Shown: positions 23,584-36,151 of the stretch, piece by piece
Numbering within the stretch: the stretch's first letter is position 1
Layout: every line of letters starts with the position of its first letter
NCBI GenBank assembly: GCA_025093555.1
Contig: JAIWNF010000063.1
Location: 124,001 to 188,000 of the forward strand
Source: Circinella umbellata
Lineage: Eukaryota; Mucoromycota; Mucoromycetes; Mucorales; Lichtheimiaceae
Direction of reading: 5' to 3'
Length of the DNA stretch: 64,000 bases
The notes under the pieces: generated by a model
The model's database searches: none
Seen by the model: the letters and a program-made list of their open reading frames with translations, nothing else
Told to the model about the DNA's origin: nothing
Position numbers and translations under genes: made by a program

Positions 23584-24524
23584 AAGATATATAATAGTTA
23601 TTTTTATGTAGTAGAGGGTGCTTTGAAAACAAAAATGTAATTTTTTCTTGATAATCCATTGAATGTATTTTATTGCCATTGCTGCTAAAATAACATTCGT
23701 TCACTATTCATGCCATAATAAATATAAGTTCTATGTATTGAATTTTATAAGGATTTAAGTTAAGATAACAATTAAATAATACGAATATAGAGTACAGGTT
23801 TGAAACATCCTCATGTTTATGCGATGATACTCTACATGTCGAACTTTAGCTTAGTTTTCATTACCAATCATCCAGAAGTCACTGGACGAACCCCAACAAT
23901 CTGTAATTTGGCAACAGATCAAACAACAAACTAATAATGATCTCGGTCCAACCAAGCTGAAAATCATGGTTCGTCCACACAGAATGAAAAAACCTTTGGT
24001 AAACTATCAGAAAGCAGCCAATCAAAAGTTATGGTAGCATGGAAATTATCGCTTACTAGTGTCAATCCGATAGTTTGTGGAATCCTAACCGAACTAGATG
24101 CTCTGCCAGCATCCAACTGCAAACCCAACAGCAATATATGGACAATGACTTGGGCAAACCATATATCTTGTGAATTGATCCTTTCCTTCCCTGAACCAGT
24201 CTAAACGTTAAATCAACAAAGCTATCTTTTTCTTTTCATGACCCATTGATTATATATTATATAGCTAATAAAATTCATTTCTTCTTTATATTTAGACATA
24301 TTTTTCTGCACCATCTCTTTGTATCATGAATTCTCCTCTATTATGAACCTAAGTCTCCGTATGAGCTGCCTCAAACAAATATTCCAAACCTGGCACCACA
24401 CAAGCTCTTTCATCATGCTGCTGGGCTTTTGATTTTCCGATCCATCAATTTTTTTTTTCTTTTTCTTTTTCGTGTGAAGGGAAAACGAATACTTTCCTTG
24501 TACTTTTGGAAATAAAACAGCTAA
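23584..24524. other. Intergenic with a higher-GC, coding-like island
   Basis: The 3' flank of GH3-GNAT, then an island at about 23840-24205 with visibly higher GC than the flanks and two overlapping plus-strand frames (one reading LDEPQQSVIWQQIKQQTNN, one reading ILTELDALPASNC and ending at about 24204). Neither has a good start or known motif. It is possibly a decayed gene. The promoter of the Elp4 gene, with a pyrimidine tract near 24450-24470, follows. Confidence 0.4.
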
Positions 24525-26115
24525 ATGAGTTTTCGTAAACGTAACGCCGATCAACAACCGAAGCTTCCTTCAGGATCACGTCTCAGTGCATATAATGGAC
24601 AACTTTTGATTTCTACTGGTGTCCCGTCTCTCGATGACATTTTGGGTGGAGGTTTACCTGTTGGCACTGTTCTATTGATCAAGGAAGATCGCGCTACCAC
24701 CTATGCACAACTTTTACTCAAATATTTTTTAGCTCAAGGCATAGCTTCTGGTCATCATTGCGCCTTGGCATCCCGTGACGAAGATGGTAATGAATTGTTA
24801 CGTAACTTAATGTGGCTCGCAACGTCTAACACAAACGACGATGACGATGATCATGACGAAGCAGCGAAAAGTGCAGCACGATCCAATGCAGAGGGTGATC
24901 GATTGAAAATTGCTTGGCGATATGCACACTTGAAGAAATTCGAATCAGGTGTTCGACAAGGTAATAAATATTGCTTGTCCAAATGATACAAAAAGCTTTT
25001 TGTTTTGGCAACGGCCTCTTATTTTATTTTATTATATATCTATAGCACCATCCTCGCCCCCACCACAAACTTCATCATCCTCTTCTTCAAGCACAGACTC
25101 TAAGTCATCAGCTGTTAACAACGAGCCAAAACCCTATTGTAGTCTTTTTGATTTAACAAAACGTGTTCCAGAATCAGTATTGGAAGAAACTAAGCCAACA
25201 GTATTGTATAATGCGGATGGGGAAGATGATTATGCAACGTTATTGGAGAATATCCGTAAATTAGTTTTAGAAAATAACTTCAGGTAAATGAAACAAGATA
25301 ACTGTTGATTGGAGTAATTAGAGCTAACACGAGCTATCTTGAAATTTATGAATTAGTTCGGCTATACCCGCAAAACCTAATACTTCTCGTAAAGTTCTTC
25401 GTGTTGGTATTCATTCACTTGCATCACCAAGTTGGCAATCAAAATCATCACATGTAAATAGAATTATTCAACCATGCCAAAAGAAAAGAAAGTTGTTTAA
25501 GCTAATATCATTATTTGGTTTATAACATAGGATCTGTATAAATTTTTCCATGCATTAAGAGGTTTACTGCGCTTCTCTTTTGGTGCGGCAGTAGTCACAA
25601 TTCCAGCTTACTTATATGATGAAGCACCCAATTTTGTTAAGCGAATTGAACATATAGTTGATGCTGTAATCGAGGTGGAATCTTTCGCAGGTAAAAAAAA
25701 AAGTCGTATATTGATTTTGATAGGAAAGAAATAAAAGACTGTTGACTGATTGTATTTTTTTTATTCAAATAACAACAATAATAAAAAAGGTTCCAAGGTC
25801 CATAATGACGCTCCATACACACAAAATTATCATGGTTTCTTCTACGTTCATAAATTACCAGTACTTAACTCGTTATTACCTCCCAGCACAAAATTATCCG
25901 TTCTCTCAGCAGGTGGAAGTAATGATCTTGCGTTTAAATTACGTCGAAAACGTTTTGCTATTGAAACATTCCATTTACCACCAGAAGGTGGTGTTAGCGA
26001 ACGACGAACTGAACCACCACCATCTTCATCATCATCCAGTGACAGCAAGAAAAAGCAACCACGTCGTATTGGTTGTGGATCTACACCTGGAAAAACTGAT
26101 CCATTAGAATTTTAA
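24525..26115 (+). CDS. ELP4: Elongator complex subunit Elp4 (PAXNEB family)
   Basis: Exons 24525-24960, 25046-25283, 25357-25453, 25531-25690 and 25790-26115 encode 418 residues. Elp4 is a RecA-fold subunit of the Elp456 ring of Elongator, needed for the wobble-uridine mcm5/ncm5 modification of tRNAs. Seen: the N-terminal block STGVPSLDDILGGGLPVGTV typical of the family, an acidic Asp-rich insert, then CSLFDLTKRVP, RVGIHSLASPSW, LRFSFGAAVVTIPAYLY and VESFAGS, and a C-terminal block YHGFFYVHKLP and FAIETFHLPPEGGVSERR. The last two are strong Elp4 markers. The C-terminus ends in a Ser/Lys tail. Intron 4 ends in an A-rich acceptor. Confidence 0.95.
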
Positions 26116-28688
26116 GAATGATATAGAATTAGTTATTTGCCATGGGATGGTAAAAAAATGTATATACGTTTTTAGTAGTTATAAACGAATCTTATCTAAT
26201 TGTATATTATAGGAAAAATAAACTCGTCAGTATATCAAACGTAAAAAGGGTTATTTTGAGTGTCTCTGTTTCTCAAAGTCGTTTTCTCACTCTTTCTATT
26301 AGTGGAACTGGTATAATGGGATTACTGATAACGATATTGGTCTCTCAAAATTATAGTGTGAGAGATTTCCTTACTATATAATCTCTATAAAAGCCCAGTG
26401 TATAGTATCTTGTGTGAAGGAGGTAGTTGCGTCACTATAAGCTTCAAGTGAAATTGCAAAGTTCGACATCAATATTATAGTTTCTATAAGCTTTGTTATG
26501 ACTTAGCATAGTAGCAATTCTTTCTAATAACCAAAATAATGTATACAGATAAAAAATTCTATTTGATTTTTTTGTTACGTACTCTAATACAATAAAAGTT
26601 ATTCGACTTACTTGTTTTTGTATAACACCATCACCATCATCAATCCACCTCAACTACCTCCACCACCATTACCGTCGACCCAAGAAGGGAAAAGGAAGAA
26701 CCCCCCCTTTTTATAAAAATGCAAGGAATATACAATAGCATCCATTAATCTAGCTAGGTTACACGGATATCTTAAATAGGAAATTTCTGTTTTTAAATTT
26801 GAAATATAAACCTCGATATCTGCGATGTCTGCGATAGTTGCCCATGGTAAAGTTAGATACATAACAAAGAATCATTTTCTGGATGTAGATCTATGCTCGC
26901 GTCACCCACAATGCTATATAGAAAAAACATTTGCTCAAAGTAGTAGCTGCTGAAAGATTGTAAGTTGAAAAATTATGAGTCATTCCTGAATATATAATGC
27001 CTCTACCTTTTCTTTTTTGAACTTATTTTATCTGTAAAATGCAGACCGATGCTTTATTACCAGGCTTCAGCGGCCGATCATGCATAGTGGTGTACAAGGA
27101 AATATGCGGCAGAAGTTATAAATAATTATATTCCGCGAGAAGCCAAAATATCATCAAGCTTGGAAATAATGTCAGCGTCCTCTTTACGAGCATTTTTTTT
27201 AAAAAAAATATCTGCTCTTAATAGCCTGTCTAATTGTGAGTGCCAGAGTATAGTACAGTAATGTAAAGATACGTATCTGATTCGTTGCGAATTGAAACTG
27301 TGGCTTTCGACATAAGAAATGTTATTTATTTCGTCTGCTGCTACTCTCTTAAATAAAACCAGTATTTCTTCTATTTTTCGAAAATGTTTAAAAGACCAAC
27401 CGTAAACTAGTTTTAATACAACGATCTAGACCATTTTCTTTCTCTATAGTATAGTATCAAGCATTGGATTATGCGTAAGCCTAATGGCTTCTCATAAGCA
27501 AGTATTAGAGTATACTAATTCAATTCTAAAATAATTACAATAGAATGTGTTAATAAAAACAGAACAGACCGAGATGGAAGACGCTATTTATTATTTATGC
27601 ATCTTCATCCTAAAATTTTCACACAAGCTGGTTATATCAATAATATTATGATTTCACACTAAATGGTTTCGGTTTAAAAATGAACTTTAAGATCATTATA
27701 TACCGTGAATAAGCTCTTCACATAAACTTCTTTCTTTTACTACACAATTTTTCTTTTCTATACAATCATATATCGCGTGGGAGTTTATTAAACCTTTTTA
27801 TCAAAAGAGCCCTTTGATGCTGCTCAACATTATTTGAACTGAAATTATTGTGTACTGTTTTCCAACATAAACCACGCGGGAAAGATTATTGTTGCCTGAA
27901 AAAGATAGAGTGTTATATTGTGTAATCCTATAGATCAACAACATGATTGATTCGTGTTTCAAAGGCTATATAATGGTGTTTTAATAGAGTGACATATAAT
28001 TACACTGACACTATATGATAATATAATTTTGTTTTTCGTTCAAAGAATGTTTACGATGTTATATAATGACAATTAAATTGTTTCCTTGATCTCCCAACTA
28101 AGATTATAACAGTATATGTATCTCTCTATGCTGAAGTCCCGGATTAACCGGGCATTAAAGTAGTGTAGATCAAAAAGGGTCCGAAACGATTCGGGTAAAA
28201 AAAAGGTCAAAAAAAATTGCCACCTAGACTTTTCCCATGCAATGCATAATCCAAATAATAATAATAATAATAATATTGTAATGCGTGAATTATTTAACAA
28301 AGGGTTTTAAAGAAGAAAAAAAATTGTTTCTATTTGACCCATATGAGTAATAAGAGCATAGCATTCAGAAACAATTGAATTATTAACAATCATACCCACA
28401 AAATAATACACGAGACCGTGGAAAAGAGATTAAAGCTGTATAATATAGTTTCCGGGTAATATGGAATTTTCTCCTTTATTCCGAAGAAAGGAAAAAAGAG
28501 TAAGCTAAAGGAAACGTTATCATCTTCCTTCCCCCGCTTAACAGCTACACCAGTAATTTTTTTTTTTGCATATAAAATCTCACACGCTTTTTTTTTTCTT
28601 CTTTTCGAGGACAACAAACTTTCTCTTTGTATAATTCTCTTCTACTCTTTTAATTTCTTTATTTTCTTTGTATAATAATAATATAACA
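26116..28688. other. Intergenic, contains a decayed minus-strand gene
   Basis: The coding-like remnant at 27126-27587 is listed separately. A further minus-strand patch around 27785-27845 reads NNVEQHQRALLIKRFNKLP, possibly part of the same relic. Other DNA is AT-rich. The last 150 bp before the DapA-family gene are pyrimidine-rich, consistent with its promoter. No RNA gene seen. Confidence 0.5.
27126..27587 (-). pseudogene. Decayed protein-coding remnant, family unknown
   Basis: From 27425 to 27126 there are 99 sense codons with no ATG, ending LLRADIFFKKNARKED then IISKLDDILASRGI and a stop. The same frame continues upstream to about 27587 with protein-like sequence (IELVYSNTC, EAIRLTHNPMLD) broken by three stop codons. 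The length of the open part and its mixed charged/hydrophobic composition argue for past coding. I do not recognise the family. Alternatives: the last exon of a spliced gene whose upstream exons I could not find, or chance. Confidence 0.4.
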
Positions 28689-29809
28689 ATGGTTCAAGGT
28701 ACTCCACTTGGTAGCGGCGTTTTTGTGCCTATCCCTTCATTTTTCAAGCCCCAAACAGAAGACTTGGATTTGGAAACACTTGAAAAGCATGTTAAATATA
28801 TGTGTAATACCGGTATTGCTGGTATTATTTTTATGGGTTCAACTGGTGAAGCTGTTCATTTAAGCGATGAAGAACGCATTACCACCATTACTAAAGGACG
28901 CGAATTCATTCAAAAGTACGATCCCTCTGTGAAGGTTCTTGCTGGTTGCGGTGCCCAGTCTGCTCGTGGTACTATTAAATTGGCCAAGGACGCAGCTCAA
29001 GCTGGTGCTGAATATGTCCTTGTATTGCCTCCTTCTTACTACAAACCTAGTATGACAAGTGATGCTCTGTATGAATTCTTTAAGCGTGTTGCAGATGAAT
29101 CGCCTATTCCTGTAGTTATTTACAACTACCCTGGTGTCACACAAGGTGTTGATGTTGATGTCGAAACCATTGTTAAGTTAGCAAAACATCCCAATGTTGT
29201 CGGTATCAAGGGTACAGATGGTAATATTGGTAAAGTCGGATATATTGCTCATCGTATCACACCTGAAGGTAAAATTATTATCATTATTTTTGGGAATGCT
29301 ATGAAAAGAAAGGGAAACGGAAAAGAGGAAGAAAATAGTTTAATCAAAAAAAGTGGGATTAGAGTGGAGAAGGTGGAAGATATTGGTAGCGTGACACAAA
29401 GGAATATGATCGTGAAACTTATGAATATAATTTATGTGATAAAGACAATTTCTCACTGTTGGCCGGATCTGTGGACTTCTTCCTCCCTGCATTATCAGTG
29501 GGTGCTGTTGGGTGTGTACCTGGTTTAGGCAACGTGGCGCCACGTGCTTGCGTTGAAATTCAAAAGTTATTCGATCAAGGAGATTTTGAAAAAGCCAAAA
29601 AGTTACAACAAACACTTGTTGAATCTGATGATGCTTTAGCTCGCTGGCACGGTAACCCTGGTGTGAAGGGTGGTATGAATATTTTATTGGGATGGGGAGG
29701 ATTACCTCGTAATCCATTGCAGCCTTTGTCCAAGGAAAAAGCTGAATCGATTGCAAATGCTGTTGGGGTTGCAATGACTCTTGAACAATCTTTGACAACG
29801 TCATATTAA
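28689..29809 (+). CDS. DapA-family (dihydrodipicolinate synthase-like) pyruvate-dependent aldolase/lyase
   Basis: Exons 28689-29268 and 29445-29809 encode 314 residues, normal for the family. Seen: GSTGEAVHLS at 50-59 (substrate carboxylate binding), YNYPG at 145-149 with the active-site tyrosine, and Lys174 in VVGIKGTDGN, the Schiff-base lysine. Intron removal joins TPE to DNFSLLAGSVDFFLP, restoring the C-terminal half. Known: fungal members include 4-hydroxy-2-oxoglutarate aldolase-like, L-threo-3-deoxy-hexulosonate aldolase-like and sialic-acid-lyase-like enzymes. Fungi make lysine via aminoadipate, so a lysine-pathway role is unlikely. The exact substrate is undetermined. The ATG at 28689 is used; an in-frame TTG at 28668 is not a eukaryotic start. 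Confidence 0.92.
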
Positions 29810-30226
29810 ACCCATCCATTTCATGCGATAATTTTGACATGTGAAAAAGTATAATTCACCAATCATTTCTTTTCGGCCGTCATTTCCCCGTACTACCAAC
29901 CAAATCTTACCCCTTTCATTTCTTTCATACTTTATAGCCCTTCTATTATTATGGTTTGTCTGTCGCTAACTCTTCTTTTGTACCTCACATGAACACACAC
30001 ACACGCATTCACACATACTTTTTGTAACATTCTTTTTACAATAAAGAATCATTTTAACTTTTTTTTTTCTTTACCCCACAGTTCTTTCTTTCTTTCTTCC
30101 TTCCATTTTTATTTTTGACTTTTTATATACATATTAAATAAATACTCAAATTATCACTCTTCTTTTTTCTTTTTCTCTCTTCTCTCTTCTTTTTTGTTAA
30201 AAAATAATAATAACTTACTACAAATA
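29810..30226. other. Intergenic, P450 reductase promoter
   Basis: Contains an ACACAC run near 29994-30003, a probable AATAAAG polyadenylation signal near 30040, and a long CT-rich tract (about 30158-30195) immediately before the reductase ATG. Such pyrimidine tracts often precede fungal transcription starts. No gene seen. Confidence 0.6.
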
Positions 30227-32589
30227 ATGGCATACTCTAAAAAGACAACTTCATCTCTTTTGGCTATAACACCACTTGATATATTCTTGGGAGGTATTTT
30301 AGGTCTTGGTACCATTATATGGATATCAAGACAATTTCGATCTTCATCTTTCAAGTATGACAATTCAGGTCGTAAACCAGACAATCAAACAACTGCAGTA
30401 ACCACTGGCCCTGAGCGTAACTTTGTTAAATTGATGAAACAACAGGTAAATAATTAATGAACCTTTACATATTTCAGTACAGGTCAAAAACATGTATACA
30501 CGTTCTAATAATCAACGAATAAATATTTTACATTGATTATCTATTTTTGTATAGAATCGACAAGTGATCTTTTTTTATGGATCGCAAACGGGTACGGCTG
30601 AAGACTATGCTAGTCGATTAGCCAAAGAATGTTCACAAAAATATGGCGTGAACGCGATGACTGCTGATATTGAATTGTACGACATGACATATCTGGATGC
30701 TGTTCCATCTGATCATCTGGTAGTCTTTGTAATGGCCACGTACGGTGAAGGTGAACCCACCGATAATGCCGTTGAATTTTGGGAACTATTGAATGGAGAA
30801 GAACCAGAATTTTCTGAAAGCACCACAGTGGAAAATCTAAATTATATTGTATTTGGGTTAGGGAACAAGACATATGAGCATTATAATGCTGTTGCACGTG
30901 TATTGGATACGCGTCTTTCCAAATTAGGCGCCAAACGTATTGGCGAACGTGGTGAAGGAGACGATGATGCTTCACTAGAAGAAGACTTTTTAGCATGGCA
31001 AGAGAACATGTGGCCCCACTTTTGTAATGCTTTAGGTGTCGATGAAAGCAACGCTCAATCAGGTCCTCGTCAAGTTGTGTTTGGCGTAGAAGAGTTGGAT
31101 TCAGTAGATAAAACATCTTTGTTTTTGGGTGAATTGGGGGAATGGAAAAATCCTGAACAGTAAGGTTTTATTTAAAATAATAGATTTGAATATAATTTAA
31201 TTTGGAAACTCTTCATCATCATCAGCAGCAGCATAATAAATCAACTAACTTTATTTTTTACTTTTATTTTAAAGATTACATCAGACAGTCGTATACGATG
31301 CTAAACATCCCTACCAAGCTCCGATTTCTATTTCGCGAGATCTATTTAATGAAAGTGACGACCGTCATTGTTTACATTTGGAGATAGATTTGTCCAACAG
31401 TAACTTGACATACCAAACGGGTGACCACATTGCAATTTGGCCTACAAACAATGAAGTTGAAGTAGAACGACTTGGATCCATACTCGGATTATCCGATAAA
31501 CTTGATACTGCTATTATGGTAGAAGCACTGGATGGTGCTGCTTCCAAAAAACATCCATTCCCAGTACCAACCACTTACCGCGCATTATTTCGTCATTATA
31601 TTGACATTTGTGCTCCTGCATCCCGACAAACACTTATGTCTCTTGTTGAATACGCACCAACTGAATCATCCAAGGAAACTTTACGTCAATTAGCTACCGA
31701 TAAAGATATATATCGCGCCCAGGTCGGTGAAGCCATGCGTAACTTGGCCGAAGTGTTGGAATTATGTCAAGATGATGATGAAGGAACAGCAACAAAGATG
31801 AGTTCTGGATTTTTCTCTACGGTTCCATTTGATTTGATTGTTGAAAGTTTATCACGATTACAACCTCGCTATTATTCCATTTCATCTTCGGCTTCAACAT
31901 CTCCTAAATCTGTTGCTGTAACAGCTGTGACACTTGCTTATCAGCCAACCAAAGGAGAAGATCGAACTGTATATGGGGTCAATACCAATTACTTGTGGCG
32001 TATTCATGCTCCAGAAGACACTAGTGTTCCTGCATATGATTTGAATGGTCCACGCGATACCCTCAAGAATCAAAAGATACCTGTACATATCCGTCGATCA
32101 CAATTCAAACTTCCACGCAACACAAAATTACCTGTCATTATGGTGGGACCTGGTACTGGTGTAGCACCATTCCGTGGTTTTGTGCAAGAACGTGTTTATC
32201 AAAAACAACAAGGAAAAGAAGTCGGACCTACAGTATTGTTTTATGGTTGTCGTCGTTCAAATCAAGACTTTATATACAAAGATGAATGGCCACAATTATT
32301 TAATGCCTTGGGTGAAGACTCACAAATGATCACTGCATTTTCTCGAGAAACGGATCAAAAAGTATATGTTCAGCATCGATTAAAAGAACATGGTGAAAAA
32401 ATGTGGAAGTATATGGAGCAAGGTGCACTCTTATATGTGTGTGGAGATGCCAAAAACATGGCTCGTGATGTCAATCAAACATTTGTCAGTTTTGCTATTG
32501 AATTTGGTGGAAAAACAGAACAACAAGCACAAGATTATGTTAAGAGTTTAAGAACTTCTGGCCGGTACCAGGAAGATGTTTGGTCCTAA
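30227..32589 (+). CDS. NCP1: NADPH-cytochrome P450 reductase
   Basis: Exons 30227-30445, 30555-31159 and 31275-32589 encode 712 residues, the standard size. It passes electrons from NADPH via FAD and FMN to ER P450s such as Cyp51 and to squalene epoxidase. Seen: an N-terminal membrane anchor (about residues 14-36), the FMN-binding FFYGSQTGTAE at 79-89, YGEGEPTDNA, FGLGNKTYEHYN, the FAD-binding RYYSISSSAS, GPGTGVAPFRGF for NADPH/FAD, FYGCRRSNQDF, VCGDAKNMARDV, and the C-terminal tryptophan in DVWS. That aromatic residue normally stacks on FAD. All key regions are intact. Its direct neighbours are unrelated. The nearest candidate partners (P450 genes) are not in the window. Confidence 0.97.
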
Positions 32590-32943
32590 AGGAGTATTAT
32601 GTTTTCCTTTTCTTTTCCCGAATCTATTCCAATTTATTATACTCATTCATCTATTATTTTATACACATTGCTTGTAAAATTCTTTCAACTTTATTTTTGT
32701 TTGTATTTATTTCTAGAAAAAACAACTTATTTCATGAGGAAAAAAAAATTTTCACTATTTTTTTTTTTGTGTGGGGTAATAATATAAAAATGGTTTATTG
32801 TAATTTAATAATAATTTTTTGACTCTATTTGGTATCTATGAAAAAAAAAAGGAGTTGTGTCCTTTTATGTAAAAGTTATTTATATTTATCTACATGAATC
32901 AATGGGATGGGTTGGAGGGTGAGTCACTTCACTTTTATCATAT
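32590..32943. other. Convergent 3' intergenic region
   Basis: T- and A-rich 3' flanks of the P450 reductase (plus) and OXLD1-like gene (minus). Open frames here are simple-sequence artefacts. No feature supported. Confidence 0.6.
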
Positions 32944-33736
32944 TTAACCTCCTTTCATTTTCTTCTCCAATGCATAAAATGCTTTCATTGTTGGATCCAT
33001 TTCATCTTGAATTTGATCCTCTATTGACTTTTTCGGTGCTTTCAGTGAAGGTGGTAACGGCTCACCTGCATCTTTAAACCGTTGCCTTAATTCTGCCTTT
33101 TCTGTTTGATATTCCTCCATATCTTCTTGATATATATCCCATACACTATATATAATATATGACATAAAACCATCAATTACTTTATTTTTTTTTTTGAATC
33201 GGTTCCATCCCTTTTTCTTTTTATAACCTTAGCAATAATCACTTACCAATAAGCACATCCACTGGAAACAGCGACAATAACGATAGCAACAAATTATAAG
33301 TTATTTTTATTTCCAAACCAATTTTATTTATATCATTTGTCATTATTAAAAATCAACTTACCTCATGCAACAGTCGTCAGGTGCTTTAGGTTTTTCAGGT
33401 ACCTGAATTCGTTCACCTTTCAACATGACAAATTCCTTGGGTTCAGGTTCAGCTTTTACAGGAAGTGGTATTGAATCCATTGTAGGTACAGAAATGGGAA
33501 CTTTTGACGTGAATGCCGAATTGGGTTCCTAAATAAAGGAATGAACTTAATTAACCTCTCATTATATGAAACAAGCTTCCTTCTTTTATTTTTAATATTA
33601 TTATTATTATTACCTGCACAGGTTGTTGAAGAATTAAAGACCACCAACCTTCATAATTATTTGCTCGAGTATGTTTTGCTCGGCTAAATGAATTTATTAA
33701 ATGTCGATATGGTACTGGTTGTAATAGTAATGGCAT
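32944..33736 (-). CDS. Oxidoreductase-like domain protein (OXLD1 family), probably mitochondrial
   Basis: Exons 33736-33614, 33528-33362, 33261-33247 and 33145-32944 encode 168 residues. The third exon is only 15 nt and supplies GCAY between DDCCMS and CVWDIYQED, producing the family signature PDDCCMSGCAYCVWDIY with four cysteines in CC/C/C arrangement. The N-terminus is Arg-rich with few acids, compatible with a mitochondrial targeting sequence (inference). Known: human OXLD1 is mitochondrial but its biochemical role is poorly defined. The cysteines may bind metal. Without the micro-exon the motif would be broken, which supports the splice model strongly. A Pro/Lys-rich linker precedes the motif. 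Confidence 0.88.
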
Positions 33737-34422
33737 AATTGTTTTTTATTCTTATAAAATAAAAGAGAGATCGATCGTCCTGTTTCTATTTTGATTTTTC
33801 CCGAAAAAAGAAAACAGATACAGAGATATGTTATTAATTTAAAGGCACAGCGGAAAATGTATATTATCCGGTATCCGAGAACAGCTAGAAACCATTTTTT
33901 TTTTACAATACCAATGAGATCAGTGTTTATTTTAAGATACGTAGCTTATTTTTATTCTTATTTTTACTGTATGTGCTTCGCTATGTTCCTGTATATATAT
34001 GATAGTGAATATATAAATTCTTAGAATGCTGGGATGATATCTAAATAAAGCAATGCAAGCAATTACAGAAATATAATTATAAAATACTTAAAGATCAATC
34101 TATTTAGGGTTTGGCTCGTTACTCTGAAATACGTACACTGATCCCTAGAAAATTACTTATATTGACATGTAGTACAGAAATGGTACCTATATACAAAATC
34201 CATAGCTGATATGAGTCTTTCATACTATAAGCTTACAATAAAATAACACTTGCTTTATATACATTCATTAAGGTCACTGAATAATTTTTTCTATTGATTA
34301 CGTACTATGCCACATAAGACAAAAAAAAAAAGAACAGCACCCTATCATCCCATTTTTTATCCCTTTCTTATACTACTGCTGTCTGCTTCAGATAATTATA
34401 TAGAACAAAAAAAAAGAAGATA
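33737..34422. other. Intergenic, no gene seen
   Basis: Promoter side of the OXLD1-like gene and 3' side of the Sog2-like gene. AT-rich, with a TGATGATG/TATTAT simple repeat near its right edge that continues into the Asn/Ser-rich end of the next gene. Nothing else supported. Confidence 0.55.
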
Positions 34423-35923
34423 TTATGATGATGATGTAGTATTATTAGTACTATTGGTATTATTAATATTATTGTTGTTGTCGGATGATACGGATGATGT
34501 GGATGATGATAATTCTCCTCTTGTATTAGTATGATTATCTGGTGTAATAACAGGACGACGTGATGATGAAAGGGGTGTGCCAGTAGTGGTAACAGTAGTA
34601 TTATCCTTTTTACCCAAGTAAAACCCATCATCTACAAATGCACTACAATGATTCCATAATTTAGCTACTTCAGCCGTAACTCGAGTCACTTGTAAACATC
34701 CTTGTTTGACAGCTTTAGGCCAATTAAAATCTTCTTCAGTAGATATGGATCGAACAGAAGTCATCACTGAGACCATCACCTAATAATAACAAAAAAAGTT
34801 TTTTTTTCCCTTTACTATTTACTGTTCTTTTTTCTTTCTCTTCCTTCATATATTTATAATTATTTACCTTGAGATACTGATTGGTATCCTGCCAAAAACC
34901 TTTCCTTGAGGTAGCGTCATCCGCAGTAGTTATAAATTGTAAATTTTTATCCAATCGTAATGCCCGTTCGGCTGCATCCTGTGCCTGCCGTGCAAGATCC
35001 CGGAGTTTGTTTGCAAGAACGGATGAAATTTCCGTTGCCAAGGTTTGTTCAATGGATTGTTTTAATATTTCAGTAACATGTAATGAATGGGTCACAGCCA
35101 GCTTTAAATGACTATAGAGTTGAGATCTATCATCCACAGAAGGTGACGCAATAGGAGGTGATCCTAAACTAGATGTTGCTGTAGTTGTATGTTCACTATG
35201 TGAGCGCCCGCGCATGGGTACTTTCTGTTGTGGTTGTTGTGATGATAAAGGTAATAATACTTCCCATATATCTTTGATATCTACTGCAGTTGTGTATATA
35301 ATGACTAATAAATGGCGTGTATATTTCACATCCATTAATTGTATCAATGTTGTTGTGTTTTGTTGTAGTAAGGAACATAATTCTTTCAGTACACGAATAC
35401 AATTAATAGCTGATTTTACAAGTTGTTCGGTATTATTCTTAATATTATCCTCTTGTTGTTGATTATCCAATATATTCATCAATCGTTCTGTTGCTGCCAT
35501 TGATTTAATAAATAAAGGTGACAGAATAGAATTAAGCCCATCAAAGGTCAAACAACGCCGAATAGCGGCGTGTAACGAAGTTGCAGCAAACAATAGTGAC
35601 CGACAAGCTTCTGTCAACTTGGTATGTTGTTTTTCTTGTTCTTGTTCTTGTTCTGGTCGCTGGTGTTGTTGACTACGTGTACGTTGTAAATAAGCATCAC
35701 ATGTAACTACGTCCATGTTATCTGATTGAAGATTGAGAGGAGGAAGAGAAGCAGCCACTTTACCGATTTGCCGATTTTGAGTGGGTGAAGTCGAAGGTGG
35801 TGGAGAAGCTTTATAAGTAGAAAGACCGTGTTTATTTAAAGATAGACCAAGTGAGCCAGAAGAGGAATGAGCAGTAAGTGATCGAAGAGAAGAAGCATGA
35901 TGTCCATCTGAAGGATGGTTCAT
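34423..35923 (-). CDS. Sog2-domain-like protein (RAM/MOR network candidate) lacking LRRs
   Basis: Exons 35923-34868 and 34779-34423 encode 470 residues. The middle and C-terminal parts are helical, with SLLFAATSLHAAIRRCLTF, a conserved-looking ALRLDKNLQF, then GFWQDTNQYLK joined over the intron to VMVSVMTSVRS and VKQGCLQVTRVTAEVAKLWN. This pattern resembles the Sog2 domain of the RAM/MOR polarity pathway, in which a FW-x-D-T-N region precedes a helix ending the domain. Classical Sog2 has N-terminal leucine-rich repeats; here the N-terminus is a Ser/Pro-rich tail and no LRRs are visible. The C-terminus is an Asn/Thr/Ser tail. The family call is by motif memory only; an unrelated four-helix scaffold is possible. 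Confidence 0.6.
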
Positions 35924-36151
35924 GGTTTATTGTTTATTATTAGTTATTGTATATATAAATATACAGTTTTATATATATTAAAGGATGGAAAATATAAAAT
36001 AAAATTATAAAATAGAAAAAAAAAGTTCCTTTTTGATTTTTTTTTTCCTTTTGAATATATTCGGGCTTGGGTTGCTTTCTTTGTGTTTTATTGCCTACAT
36101 AATAACAATAATAATAATGCGACAATTATACTTTTATTATTATCATTTATT

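Noticed and set aside
28668..28670. Upstream in-frame start for the DapA-family gene
   Set aside because: The codon is TTG, not ATG. The family's normal N-terminus begins at 28689.
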